Source: Rallus limicola
Lineage: Eukaryota; Chordata; Aves; Gruiformes; Rallidae
Reading direction: 5' to 3'
Length of the DNA stretch: 64,000 nucleotides
Assembly: GCA_022605955.1 (NCBI GenBank)
Contig: JAKCOZ010000005.1
Coordinates: forward strand, 1,736,001 to 1,800,000
Both the position numbers and the translations under genes were made by a program. How positions within the stretch are numbered: position 1 is the stretch's first letter; each line of letters starts with the position of its first letter. The notes under the pieces were generated by a model, which saw only the letters and a program-made list of their open reading frames with translations, was not told the DNA's origin and did not search any database. Below, piece after piece: positions 10,901 to 21,222 of the stretch.

Positions 10901-13900
10901 GCACTCCAGGATATCCCAGCTGGATATGGTCTTGGCTCTGTTTGTTAACAGCAAAAAGGAAAAAAAGGAAAGAAAGAAGCATTTCCAGAGCAGAACGCAG
11001 CTAGCCAACGTTCACAGTAAGCCAGATAAATCCTGCACCAAGATGCCATTTTCTCTTCACAATACAGGTAACGAGGTCAGGTAGAGATGTCTTCCCTTTA
11101 GATGCCTAGAGCTATTTGAGGCAAATCCCCACCCAGCCGTTCTTTGGCCAGGACTCCCAGCCCTTGGAGCAGCTAGGCAGGCAAGGACTACAGCATTGTG
11201 CCCTGATGCTATTGTCACGAAGATGTGAATAAAACGAGTCTGTGAGCTCCAGGTCACTTTATGAAGGTATCTGATGATTGAATGGTCATCTTTCCATTTT
11301 TCTTTAGGGAATACAGATGAAGTATTCTCAGTGGGCAGAGACACGGGGAATCTAACTATGAACAAAGCAGTAACTTCCCCAGACTCGTTCCTATTGCAAA
11401 TCATGGTAAGGCTGATGGCGCTGCAGGCCCCGATCCGGTATAGTTGGTGGTGTAGGAAGCAGCAGTCTTGACATGACAGGAGTCAACTGTGCAAGCAATG
11501 AAAGCTGACTCAGTTACACTCCTTCTGTTGGAAGGGTCTAGTGTCTGACCAGGGCCTTACACCAACTCAGGTACAAAGCTCTTGCAGAAGTTGTGGCATT
11601 TTCCCTTATGTGTAGGTTGCTACATCAAAGCAAATTAACTGAATGGGGACATCTTCCTGTGTTGAATGTATGGAGGAGCATAACTGGGAGGCTTTCTTTA
11701 GGCATGACGGGAGCTTGTGTTATGGTAGTTAATGTAACTCAGTCCTAAAGACTAAGTTCTCTTTTGGCTACAGCTCAGGAGGAAAGGAGGGAGTTGAAAA
11801 GCATTCTCTGCACACACATACCCAGGAAGATGTGGTCTCTCAGGCAGTACCTGAACTGGCCCAAACCCTTATGAAGACAAGTGGACTCTAATTTGTACTG
11901 GAGCATGGTCATTTGTCCAGATGTTGCCCTTATGGAGCGTCATATTTGGACTTTGGGACTAGATCAAAACTGTGTAGAGGGCCAAAAGCAGAAGCAAGCT
12001 AAAACACAAGGATTTCAAACTGTAAGGCCACCTCTGACTGGCCTTGCTCAAAGCTCACATTGAAAATGATGGAAAGAACCCCACGGGTTGCAATGATCAG
12101 GACTAATCTTTAATGTCTCATCGCTAATAGGAAAGGCTAGCATCTCTCTCTTTCTCTCCAGGCCACCCAGGTCAACAACATACAGAAATACTCCGTAGTC
12201 ACTGTAGAGATTAAGGTCATCAATAAAAGTGATAGTCCACCATCCTTCAAGAACAAGATCTACAACGGAACAACATATGTTGGCCTAGCCCCCAAAAGCT
12301 TTGTCTTCCAAGCTGGTGATCCTTCAACCCCCCTGGTGATAACAGCAACAGATGACGATTTCCCTAACGTAAGGAACTGAAAATGCACTGCATCCTTTCT
12401 TACTGCTTCAGGCTTAAAGTAGGATCAGAAAACACGAGGAAAGAGAGGTGGGGAGAGCCAAACGTTTTTTCCCCTATAGTGTTCCAAATTATATTTCCCT
12501 GGAAATTCCTTGTAGATCAGAACCACTTATGGTGTGATATAATGTGGAGAAGCTGATGGACTCTTCTCTTCCAAAAGCCAGTCCCACCCAAATCTATGTA
12601 GGTGAGCTGATCCACTGCAAAACTGCATGCTGCGTAAAGCCCAGGGTTAGCAAATACTGGATTAGGGCTGGGCGAAGAGTTTGGGGCAGCAGAATCCCAG
12701 TTAGACATGTTCTCTCTCCAGGTCAAGGAGAGTGATTTGTGGGCTGGCCTGGGAAGAGGAGCCAGTCCAAAGATAATGGACTAGAAAGGACCTGCAGTGC
12801 TGGGATGGAAATTGTTATCCTTCCCTCTATGAGGGCTCATTTTGAGAGAGCCCATCTTGAACAGCTTACTGGGAGAGTTACTGCCCAGCCATTCCTATTC
12901 TGCCCTATTAAATAAAGGTAATAGGGCTAGTTTTATTGGAGCCTTCCATAACAAGATTGGGGAGATAGTAGATGTGTATTAACCCAGGCATAAAGGAAGA
13001 AAGCATGCAGACCTCAGCACTTTATTCTCTATGTAACTCCTCTTTGGCACTGTATTAAAAGCAGAACTGACCCACTTTACAAGGTTGCTTGCACAGGTGT
13101 GTTTTGCTTGGGTAAATAAGATGCCAACACAAGCTGTTTGAGACTTGGGGTGTTTTTTTTTGGTGGCAACACTGGCAGGATACATTCTTGAGCTCTGAGC
13201 TATGGGGTCAACGCAGTGGAGCTCAAGCTTTCTCCCCTGCTCAGTCCAGGCTTATTTATTGCACTATAAACCTGCTGATTCTTCAGGTATATTTGATAAC
13301 TCCTGCCAATGGGTTGTTATGATGATGCAGCAAAGCACAGTGGGGTGGTTTAATTGTTTGCTCCTCTGACTTTTTCAGAAATTCAACCCAAACATTGAGT
13401 ACTACATTAAAAACAGCACTGCTTTCACTGCAACCAAAGATGGACTCATCCTGACGAATGTGATGCTACAATCACCGGAAACTTTAGTCATTGAGGTAGG
13501 GCAACTTTCTTCATTCTCTTGCCAGGGTTGTGGATGGAAGGGGTAGTATCTAGTAGAGAAGCACCAGGGGTGGGATTCCGTTATGTGAGGGACACAATGA
13601 AAGGACAATCCTTGCCCCAGCCATTTCCATCATAAACATACAAGGGTGTAAGGAGATGAAACGACAGCCAATTTACTCTGTGAGATACAGGCTATATCTG
13701 GCACTAGTTGTAAAACTGTTTTTCCAATCCTGTGGAAAATATCATTGGAAAGAAGCAAAAAGTCAGCTGGGGAGATTAAGGAGCCCCTCTCCCACGCTCT
13801 GATTCCAATTAATGAAAAAAAAAAAAAAAGGTGAGCAAGCGGGCAGGAGGTTGATGTGGAGGTAGGGGTATGGTATGATTGCTGGTGTATACTCCTGCTC

Positions 13901-16900
13901 TAAAGGCCATAGCCCCAAACTTGGAAATCCTTCAGTAAATCCAGTACTCTTTTTGCTCAGGTCACAGGAAGCAGTTGTTAACTTGAGTTTCTAAGAGATG
14001 TTCGCTTTACCCACCTGCCTGCCAGTGACAACTGGATCCCCTAGACTTGCCAGGCACCATGCCATCCCCTGTGGATGTATTGGACCCAACTTGACTATAG
14101 CAGTGTTTTAGCTAGGTGGGCAGGGGTGCTGACACGTGCTGCTTCCTGCCCCATGCTACCTCATTATCTGTGTACAGAGGTGTCCTGCAAAGCTGTACGC
14201 AAACCATGCACCTGGTTCTGGCCCAGGACAGGGCCTCTTCAGAGCACTTCTTCCTCTGTGACCAGATTGTCCAGATACAATGCAAGGATATTGTGAGGGT
14301 GTGGTGAGGGTACAGACAAGGTACTTTGTCGACAAAGGGACCACCACTTACCCTGAGAGAGAGCTGGAGGTCTAGGAAGTCCCTAAGCCGTCTCTCTCCT
14401 ATGTTCATATAGGCTGTAGGAAAAGATCCAGTGAGCATGCAGGAGGGGAGCACTGTAATCAAGGTGGATGTCATCCCTGCCCCAGGTAGGTTGGTTGTTT
14501 CTTTGTTTTCTACTTTGGGGAGATGACTGGGGAATCTTTTCCACTTCTGTGGGCAAACTGGGAATGACTGGTCACCTGCTGAAGTCTCTGGACCAGGGCT
14601 GAGGCCAGCCCTAAACCTACAGGAGGTTCTATGGTGGCTATAAGAGAGAAAACACTGAAATAACATGTGGTTACTACATGTCTCACCCAGCCTCCTGAGA
14701 CTTCTTTGGGTTGCTTCCTGCTGTTTTGTGGATCAGAAATAACTCAGGACATCTTACCCTGGCAAAGGAGGGTTGCCCTGATGGCTTGGTACATCATTGC
14801 TCCTTCTTAGCCAAAAATAGAGAAAACTGCAACATCATCTCCTGTCTTATGCTGAGCACACCCCAACAATGCCAGGCTTCCTCATGAGCCGAGGCATTTT
14901 CTACTCATGTCAAGTTCTTATACTCTAAGATTTTAAGGTCTTACTGAGAGAAATGAGGCTACATACTTGACCCTTCAGCTATCATTTGGCTCCATTGACA
15001 TAAAAAGACCTTATGCTTCCATACCTCTTAGAAATGGCTCTTAAATCAATCTTATAAACCAGTTAGATTTGAAGTTTATGAAGCTTCTGACAAACGGCTG
15101 CCACACATTTTTGCATCAGGTTAGGCAGACAATGTCCAGACTATGTTGGTTTCTGTATGCTGGTATCTGACTGAAGTTCCCAGATGTGTCCATTACTTCA
15201 CCCTCTGAACCACGATGGCTGTGGGGATTTCTAGAGGGGAAAAAAAAAACCCAACATTTGGCTCCTGGGTGTAAATTTGGAGTCCCTAAAGGCAGTGTAA
15301 TGTCACAACTAAAACCACTGACTAAATAGAAGCAGCATAAAAGCTACCAAAAACTGAGACAGAGCCCAGCTCAGCAGAAATCTAGAGCTGCAAACCCTCC
15401 AAACACGTGCCAACACTTCTACCCAACTTTTAAATGTTGCCCTTGTGATTTAATCATAGAATATACTGAGTTGGAAAGGGATACATAAGGATCATCGACT
15501 CCAACTCCTTTAAACCCCACAGAATAATGATACCACTGACTATGAAAATAAAAAGCAGACTGAATTTAGACTGGATGGCTGAGAGCCTATAAGAGGAATT
15601 ATATTTTATTCTGTACTGTAGTCAGCACCCAGGAATGGTGAAAGCAAAGCTGAGGTTGGCCAGGTGAATGGCAATCTGTAGGATATTTAACCCTCCACTC
15701 AAGGTTGAATTAAGGAATGTGCACACAATGGCTAGGGAGTGGTTTACTGGCATTCCAATATCCAGGGGGGAACGTTGTGTTTAATATACTCTCCTTCTGA
15801 GAAGTGGTAACTGCACATTGGCCTCTGGTTTCTGAGACAGCTGTGCCAGTGCCAGCTCACAAGGACTTCAAGGTGAGTCATTCCACCAAGCTGAGCTAGC
15901 TTTGCGTACAGTGTGGGAGGAGGTAAGGGTGGTGGAGTTTCACATCTGCTCTGTGGGTTGTGGCTCCCCAGGAAACATGATTAAGAAGCAAAAATCCACT
16001 GACATCTTAAACCCTCACAATGTATTAATGATAAACCGAGGGTGCAGTCCAGTGTGGAGGGAATACTCAAAGTCCATAACCTGTTATGAACAGGTCAGGA
16101 GGAGAACAAAGCTGTGGTTCATTAATAATTAAACTTTAAAGAGGCTAATTTACTGTATAAAACTGGAAAACTTAAAGAATCTCACCAGGAACACCAGGCA
16201 AAGCTCCTTAACCCTGAGGGAGTTACTGTCTTTGTACTCTGGTGTTGACCTCCGTACAAACATGTTTGCACTGACGGGTGGTTGAAGGCATGAGCTGCTC
16301 TCGAGAAGGCCGGTGTATATTGCTGCTAAGGGTTTCCCATCCCAGGGACCTTCTAGTGCTTTTCCTATTTCTTATCCTTTATTCTTTCTTTTCTTTTTTT
16401 TTTTTTTTAATGTGTTCATCAGTATTAGAGTTGCTAGTCCAGTAATAGTTCTGGATTAATTGGAGCTTTGTGTTTCCACACACCGAGGTATAAGCATATA
16501 CCTCACTTCTGCGTGCTGGTGCAAAGGGGTGAAGTGGGAAAGCAAGAGATCTACTGAGCTTTACTCCGTGTACCATCTGCTTACCTGGTGCAGTCACGTA
16601 TATATTAACTTAGCTAAATTGTGGAGCAAAAGTCCTTGTGCTGTAAAGGGATGTTATTTCCACTTAACATCATTTATTGGTGATTATATTCTGTAAGTGG
16701 TCACCTAAAAAAAAAAACCACAACCCAACAAACAAAAAAAACCTGAAACAAAACAACCACCCTTTGGTTTTAGTACTGCAAACAAGCAGCCTTCTGTGGT
16801 GTTAAATACATCACCGTTAGATTCTGCAGCTCAGGATGCTACTTGCTTGTCAAAAACTAGATGGATCTTCTCCCACCATGAAGTATTGGTTAAACCCCCC

Positions 16901-18519
16901 CACTCCCTCCAAAAAAAACCCTCTCTGCTGTTTCTAGGGTTTGTAACACCAGTTTGTTTTTCTTGTAGATGTAACCTCTGATAAGATATACACTGTTAAG
17001 GACATGGCTATCTTGGGTGGCACGTTAGCAGCGCTGCTTTTAATTGCCTTAATCTTCCTTGGAGTGATGATATATAAATGGTATGGAAAACCTGTCAAAT
17101 ACCTGATAAGGAAAAAGGTAAGTGCCTTGTCTGTACCTGAACTTATCCGCTAGGAGGTTTTAAAGTATGGGTGGGCTGTCTGAATACTATGCAAAGGTGA
17201 TAGATCACTCCTGAGACAGCGTTTGCTGTTTACTGCTCTTTTCTGCCCTGAGGCTGGAGCTGTCTGGTAGACATCACCAGGCTTGGTAAGGGGACGACCA
17301 CAGCTCCATGGAGTACAAAATCTAGGATGAACACAACACACATCATGGGTAGTCTCTGGAAAACGTGTCTGTGGTGTAAAGTACTGCTCATCCTCTCTCT
17401 CTAGTCAATGGAGAAAAATGTCCCTTCATATCTGCTCCTAAAGCCTGGCCTTGGGCAGCCTGAGCTGCTGCTTTGGCTCTGGAGCCCCTGCCAGTCTGGG
17501 TACTTTGAAGTTTAGGGTGTAATTCACCCAACCAGACATTGGTCTGTGCCTTTAGTGGGGATGGCAGGAGCCTCAGCTCCAATGACAGTGACACAAGTCC
17601 AGAGCACATAACATTGGTGAACACCAGTCCTTCACCCCAGGTGAGGTATGTCCCACTCCAGAGCAATGCCTCAGCTGGGAGGGCACAGATCAGTAAGCAT
17701 TGCTGGTGCTCAACCCTCCTGGAAAACATACCTGTGCTTATCTGGAAAAATCCAGAAGAAGATTTTGGAAAATAGCTGTTCTAGGGAGATGAACCTTTCC
17801 AGGTGTAAGCACAAACCAAGCGAAGCTTTCCTGAGCAGGAGCTTGGTTGCATCAGTCACCCCTTTGCTCCCCACTGTTTCTCCCCCTTTCCCCATGATTA
17901 CAAGGTGTCTCTCCTCCTGTAGTTCTTCAAGGAGATCTCTACGGGTTACCATAACCAATCTTACAAGCAAGACAAACACCCAGATGTGAGCATCAAGCAG
18001 CATCAGATGACAGAAAATGGCAATGTCCAGTTGATGACACGTGTGCCAGAGCAGCCAGAACTTTCCTTACCCCTTTCCAATGCAGAAGCTGATATCATCC
18101 CAAGGACCACTATCACTCCTACCATCACCTTTGACCAGGAAGAGAAAGAAGAAGAAGCAGAAGTGGAAGCGGAAGAAAAGGCTGAGCATGAGAAAGAAGT
18201 GAAGTCTATCCTCAAGACAGACAGGCATGTGGCAGATGATGGCTACAAAGCAGTGTGGTTTGAGACTGATGTGGACCCAGATGCTGGAGAGAGGGTTAAA
18301 GTGATCGAGGACAATGCAGCAGATGACGATGATGACAGTGACCAAGATCTGAAGAAGGGGGGGGAGGAAGAGGAAGAGGAGGAAGAAGATTATGACAGGG
18401 ATGATCACCACAGAGGGTTGGGAGTGTCCTTTGCCTCAGAGAGCCCATCGCTCCCTGCTGCAGAAGTGGTAGTCAAGATGTTGGACATGGACACGGTGGC
18501 AGAAGACAACAGCGTGTAA
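4861..18519 (+). CDS. CDHR5: Cadherin-related family member 5 (mucin-like protocadherin)
   Basis: Complete 14-exon gene: 4861-4939, 5156-5334, 6652-6702, 6801-6893, 7019-7117, 8393-8503, 8860-9036, 9352-9442, 11308-11405, 12162-12368, 13379-13495, 14413-14485, 16969-17117, 17923-18519. The exons total 2121 bases and encode 706 residues; every junction is GT-AG and in frame. CDHR5 pairs with CDHR2 to form intermicrovillar adhesion links in enterocyte and kidney brush borders. The start ATG sits in CACCATGG. A signal peptide (1 to about 24) is followed by about four divergent cadherin repeats, with NVNDNTPVF at 115-123 and LDYE at 189-192. A transmembrane helix lies at about 472-494, followed by a 212-residue tail. 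The tail has VKSIL (601-605) and GYKAVWF (615-621), matching the mammalian CDHR5 tail. There is no mucin repeat region. The SCT neighbour supports the call. Confidence 0.95.
5156..5334 (+). CDS. CDHR5: CDHR5 exon 2: start of first cadherin repeat
   Basis: The acceptor TTTTCCAG ends at 5155 and the donor GAG|GTAAGC is at 5335. It begins [17 protein letters not shown] and ends VVDYE. The Cys-Ser-Val start and the Val-Glu-Glu-Asn element match the N-terminus of mammalian CDHR5. Confidence 0.92.
5698..6138 (+). repeat. CR1 LINE 3' fragment in CDHR5 intron 2
   Basis: It begins near 'gatcagcagagggctacaaa', passes through 'gaggctgttcagccttgag' and 'gggacaggctgcccaggga', and ends at 'cccctacagctctgtgaa'. 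It is sense to CDHR5, 5'-truncated, and internally diverged. Confidence 0.88.
6652..6702 (+). CDS. CDHR5: CDHR5 exon 3: 51-base exon in first cadherin repeat
   Basis: Bounded by GCATGCAG and CAG|GTAAGT, both ends phase 0. It encodes [17 protein letters not shown], a beta-strand segment of cadherin repeat 1. I identified it from splice sites and frame. Confidence 0.88.
6801..6893 (+). CDS. CDHR5: CDHR5 exon 4: linker between cadherin repeats 1 and 2
   Basis: Bounded by TTCTTCAG and GAG|GTAAGT, phase 0. It encodes [20 protein letters not shown], followed by [20 protein letters not shown] is the calcium-binding DxNDNxPxF-type motif that ends a cadherin repeat. Confidence 0.95.
7019..7117 (+). 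CDS. CDHR5: CDHR5 exon 5: cadherin repeat 2
   Basis: Bounded by TGTTTCAG and TCG|GTGAGT, phase 0. It encodes [20 protein letters not shown], continuing [13 protein letters not shown]. The S-A-S-D-D-D stretch takes the place of the calcium-binding AxDxD motif, as in mammalian CDHR5 (AEDRDKDD). Confidence 0.93.
8393..8503 (+). CDS. CDHR5: CDHR5 exon 6: cadherin repeat 2
   Basis: Bounded by CTCCCCAG and AGG|GTAAGT, phase 0. It encodes [20 protein letters not shown] and then [14 protein letters not shown] is the conserved mid-cadherin motif. Confidence 0.94.
8860..9036 (+). CDS. CDHR5: CDHR5 exon 7: end of repeat 2 and start of repeat 3
   Basis: Bounded by GGTTGCAG and TCG|GTAAGC, phase 0, 59 codons. 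It contains [20 protein letters not shown] then [14 protein letters not shown]. This aligns with the PPWFLPC...VCI segment of mammalian CDHR5, including two cysteines likely to pair. Confidence 0.93.
9352..9442 (+). CDS. CDHR5: CDHR5 exon 8: cadherin repeat 3
   Basis: Bounded by TTACTGCAG and G|GTAAGT. It encodes [20 protein letters not shown] and then [18 protein letters not shown] matches the PGPIYAED of mammals. It leaves after one codon base, and the next exon supplies two. Confidence 0.93.
10384..10945 (-). repeat. CR1 LINE 3' fragment, reverse, in CDHR5 intron 8
   Basis: It starts with the reverse complement of the CR1 end ('aatcacagaatctcctgag', then 'ctggaagggacc') and continues about 560 bases through 'ggatatcccagctggatat'. 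It is antisense to CDHR5. The A-rich stretch at about 10953-10980 lies just past its 5'-truncated end. Confidence 0.88.
11308..11405 (+). CDS. CDHR5: CDHR5 exon 9: cadherin repeat 3
   Basis: Bounded by TTCTTTAG and ATG|GTAAGG. It encodes [20 protein letters not shown] and then [14 protein letters not shown]-x-G-N-L-T-x-x-x-x-V is the classic cadherin strand motif. The intron before it (1.87 kb) carries a reverse CR1. Confidence 0.93.
12162..12368 (+). CDS. CDHR5: CDHR5 exon 10: junction of cadherin repeats 3 and 4
   Basis: Bounded by CTCTCCAG and AAC|GTAAGG, phase 0, 69 codons. It includes [20 protein letters not shown] and, at the end, [11 protein letters not shown], an AxDxD-type calcium site. 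Asn-Lys-Ser-Asp replaces the usual DxND before PPSF, so this linker probably binds calcium weakly. Confidence 0.93.
13379..13495 (+). CDS. CDHR5: CDHR5 exon 11: cadherin repeat 4
   Basis: Bounded by TTTTTCAG and GAG|GTAGGG, phase 0. It encodes [20 protein letters not shown] and then [19 protein letters not shown], comparable to the mammalian AITYRITNHSHFRMEGEVVL segment. Confidence 0.92.
14413..14485 (+). CDS. CDHR5: CDHR5 exon 12: end of repeat 4 and short juxtamembrane stem
   Basis: Bounded by TTCATATAG and G|GTAGGT. It encodes [20 protein letters not shown] followed by IPAP. In mammals the long mucin-like repeat follows this point; here the frame passes straight to the membrane exon after one split codon. 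Confidence 0.88.
15454..15512 (-). repeat. Short CR1 tail remnant in CDHR5 intron 12
   Basis: 'aatcatagaatatactgag' then 'ttggaaagggat', and 'cgactccaactcctt', are a degraded CR1 3' end in reverse orientation, about 60 bases. Too short to assign to a subfamily. Confidence 0.65.
16969..17117 (+). CDS. CDHR5: CDHR5 exon 13: transmembrane segment
   Basis: Bounded by TCTTGTAG and AAG|GTAAGT. It encodes [20 protein letters not shown], then a hydrophobic run, then [15 protein letters not shown]. The membrane helix is about 472-494, with a basic stop-transfer side facing the cytoplasm. VKDMAILGG matches the mammalian VVDMAALGG. Confidence 0.94.
17923..18519 (+). CDS. CDHR5: CDHR5 exon 14: cytoplasmic tail and stop
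   Basis: The acceptor CTCCTGTAG ends at 17922; the open frame runs 198 codons to TAA at 18517-18519. The tail carries Glu-rich runs around residues 580-600 and Asp/Glu runs around 635-665. Between these it has [10 protein letters not shown] and [10 protein letters not shown], which match the mammalian SILTKERRPEGGYKAVWF block. It ends AEDNSV. Confidence 0.95.
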   Translation, partial: FFKEISTGYHNQSYKQDKHPDVSIKQHQMTENGNVQLMTRVPEQPELSLPLSNAEADIIPRTTITPTITFDQEEKEEEAEVEAEEKAEHEKEVKSILKTDRHVADDGYKAVWFETDVDPDAGERVKVIEDNAADDDDDSDQDLKKGGEEEEEEEEDYDRDDHHRGLGVSFASESPSLPAAEVVVKMLDMDTVAEDNSV

Positions 18520-20917
18520 CAACAACAGGCGAGTGCTCTCCCCTAGAGCGGGGGATTTCAGCCATTTTGCTGGCATGAGGCCCGTCTTTCTGCTCGAGGG
18601 AAAGGGGGTGGGGAGGGAACTGGAATGCAGGATGACAAAGTTGCCTGTTTGAATACCAAGATTAAAGCTAGAAGAGATTACGTTAATTAAAACTTCTAGT
18701 GACATCTTGAAATATCACTTAGGATTTTGGGTTGGGGGTACATATGTCCCATCTCTCCCCCCTTCCTGCCTGTTCCCCCGGGGTCCATTACATCACTTTT
18801 CCCAAGCTGGCTCCAGGTACAGCAGTGCAGTACTGAGCTGCCTTGGAAGCAGTTAGCCCAGCTTGCTGGAGTAATTTAGTTACGCAGCCCAGTGTTCACC
18901 TCCTCTTGGGTAACGTGCCACTGTGATCCTCATCCTGCCAGCAGCCAGGCATTTACTTGCCCAGGAGCTGCTGTTTCCTTTCACTTCAAGCAAGGACTCA
19001 TCACGTGTTCTTCACTGAAGGACTTTGTCATCAGTTCTTTTATGTCATAAACTCGCTAACTGTGCAGGACTTCTCTAGGTGCCTGTCTCCTACCTATCAG
19101 CAAAATCACCTCCTGCCAGCAGCTGCCTACAACTATGCCAGGAATATCTCCAGCTCTCTGGACTTCGGACAGCCATGAGTATCACTCCAGGGGTGCTGGA
19201 TATGGAATCAGCATGTCCTTTCCTGCACCCAACAGGGTTCAGGGTGTCCCATTTATCACTGCTGCTGAAGCTGGTGAGCGTTGTCTCTAAGCCAGCTCTT
19301 TTGCAAACCATCTTTCTCTGTTCATGAGCAGCCCGGCAGGCTCTTTTGCTGATAAAATGCCAGCTAGCTCTGCTCTGCTTGGCTTGTGTCCGGGCTTGAG
19401 CTGGAATGCCTGTTGAGCTCTGGATGGACTTCATTGGGTGACAGCACCATAGCGTGTCCGGGCCCTCCTACCTCATCTCTCAGCAATATTGTCCTCAGTT
19501 TTATAGTCCTGCCATAAAAGCCCAATTCATTCAAGCGTGCACACCACTTCCAGGCAGTGTGGGGAGCAAAGGGCATGATGCTTTGGTCTGAGTTTATATC
19601 TTCTGTCAGCCAACCTCTTTCTAACCACTACCTACCCTTGCCCTCCCCTGGCAACTAAAATCCAGGCTGATTTCCCTGGCTGAGAGCACATCTGTGTGCA
19701 TTTGCATTGTCTGATCTTGCCGTACAGCATTTGTTCTGCTGCTGGTTCTTCTCAATTCAGGGCTAGCTACAGGGCAGGTGTGGGCCTTTGTGTGGTTCGC
19801 TCCTCATCAACAGCATCCAGACAGGGATGCAGGAGCATGGGTCACTTTCTCAGTTTAGCACGGGACTGCAGCAAGATAAATCTCCTGGCAGTGAAGCAAA
19901 CCCAGTAAATGATCCTGCCTTTTCCTCCATGTTGCTGCCACCACTCCCGCTAAACGCAAGAGAAAGAAAGCAAAGTGTGGCTGCTGGAATCTGTGTGTGC
20001 ACTGGAGCACAATGGTTTTATCCTCCTGCTCTGCACATCACCCAGTCCCGGTTTCACTGGTGCTCAGTTCTGCTCCCCGTTCTCTGGGGAGAGCTGCCCT
20101 TGCTGTGGGGACTCTGGGGGCTGTGCTGGTGCCAAAGTTGGAGAGTGAGAGGAGGACAGCTTTTCTCCCTCCTGCAATAAAGCAAGTTGCCCTGAAATGG
20201 CAAGTGCAAGTTTGTGTGATAATGGAGGGTGGGGAGCATGTGCTGTTTGCTGTGTAAACATTGCCCATGTGCGCTGGTTTGGGCTGGGCTGGAGGTCATA
20301 ATCTTCATTGTGGCTGTTACAGGGACGCACTTTCGCTTTGTGCTGAAAGCAGCATGGATGATACAAAGATACCTTTGCTACTGCTGAGCACTGCTCACAC
20401 CCAGCCAGGGAGTAGCTGGGGCTGGAAAAGGAGTTGGGGGGACGTGGCCAGGATGCCACTGAACTGTGCCCACCCTATACGGCATCTGCTCAGCATGTAA
20501 AGCTAGGGAAGGAGGAGGACATGGGGAGAGATGGCATTTGTTTTCTCCAGTCCCTGTTATGTGTTTCTTTTGCCTTCCCAACTCTCTCCCCCATCCCACC
20601 ACGTGCAGGGGAGTAAGCAAATGGATGTGTGACTGTTTTAGCTGCCTGTCAGGTTAAACCATGACACTGTGGGACTCTTGAGAACTCTCCAGAAGCTTCT
20701 AATTGCTGCCCAAAACCTTCAGCCACTAGCAAGGGTGAGGGTGGAGCCCTGCCTGCCCTTCATGCTGATGCTACTCCCAGAAGGATTGCTGATGGGGGTG
20801 TGAAGCTGGAGTGCTTCTACTTTCACCCCCCTGCCAGGTATTTGCTTGCTTTGTCTTTGGCTAAAGATCCAAAAATGTGGCACTGGGCTGCTCTGAGCCC
20901 AGAATCAGCATTAAAGG
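18520..20917. other. CDHR5 3' UTR and downstream DNA
   Basis: It holds the CDHR5 3' UTR of unknown length and moderately GC-rich unique DNA. The short ORFs in both strands overlap one another, have no splice-supported continuation and show no recognisable domain. I see no RNA gene. Confidence 0.5.
18661..18666 (+). terminator. CDHR5: Possible CDHR5 polyadenylation signal ATTAAA
   Basis: ATTAAA lies 142 bases after the stop codon. It is the commonest variant signal. The first canonical AATAAA I see further on is at 20176-20181, which would imply a 3' UTR of about 1.65 kb. Confidence 0.4.
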
Positions 20918-21222
20918 GTGAGGGTCAGGAGGATGGAGCCAGGCTCTTCTCAGTGATGGCCAGCAATAGGACAAGGGGCAACGGGTGCAAGCTGGAGCAC
21001 AGGAGGTTCCATAGGAATATAAGGAGGAACTTTCTCACTATGAGGGTAATGGAGCACTGGGACAGGCTGCCCAGAGAGGTTGTGGAGTCTCCTTCTCTGG
21101 AGACTTTCAAACCTGTATGGATGTGTCCCTGTGGGATTTAGTCTGTGTGATCCTGCTCTGGCAAGGGGGTTGGACTAGATGATCTTTCAAGGTTCATCCA
21201 ACTCCTAACATTCTGTGATTTC
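20918..21222 (+). repeat. CR1 LINE 3' fragment downstream of CDHR5
   Basis: It runs from 'gggtgagggtcaggaggatg' through 'gccaggctcttctcagtga' and 'gacaggctgcccagagagg' to 'aacattctgtgatttc'. It belongs to the same CR1 group as the copies at about 30.7 kb and 50.8 kb, sharing the 'gatcctgctctggca' block before the end. Confidence 0.9.

Noticed and set aside
14112..14666. 184-codon reverse-strand ORF overlapping CDHR5 exon 12
   Set aside because: No domain. It overlaps a conserved sense exon and lacks any supporting splice pattern.
18067..18411. 114-codon reverse-strand ORF opposite the CDHR5 tail
   Set aside because: It is the antisense shadow of the acidic tail: Glu/Asp codons read backward give Phe/Leu-rich frames.
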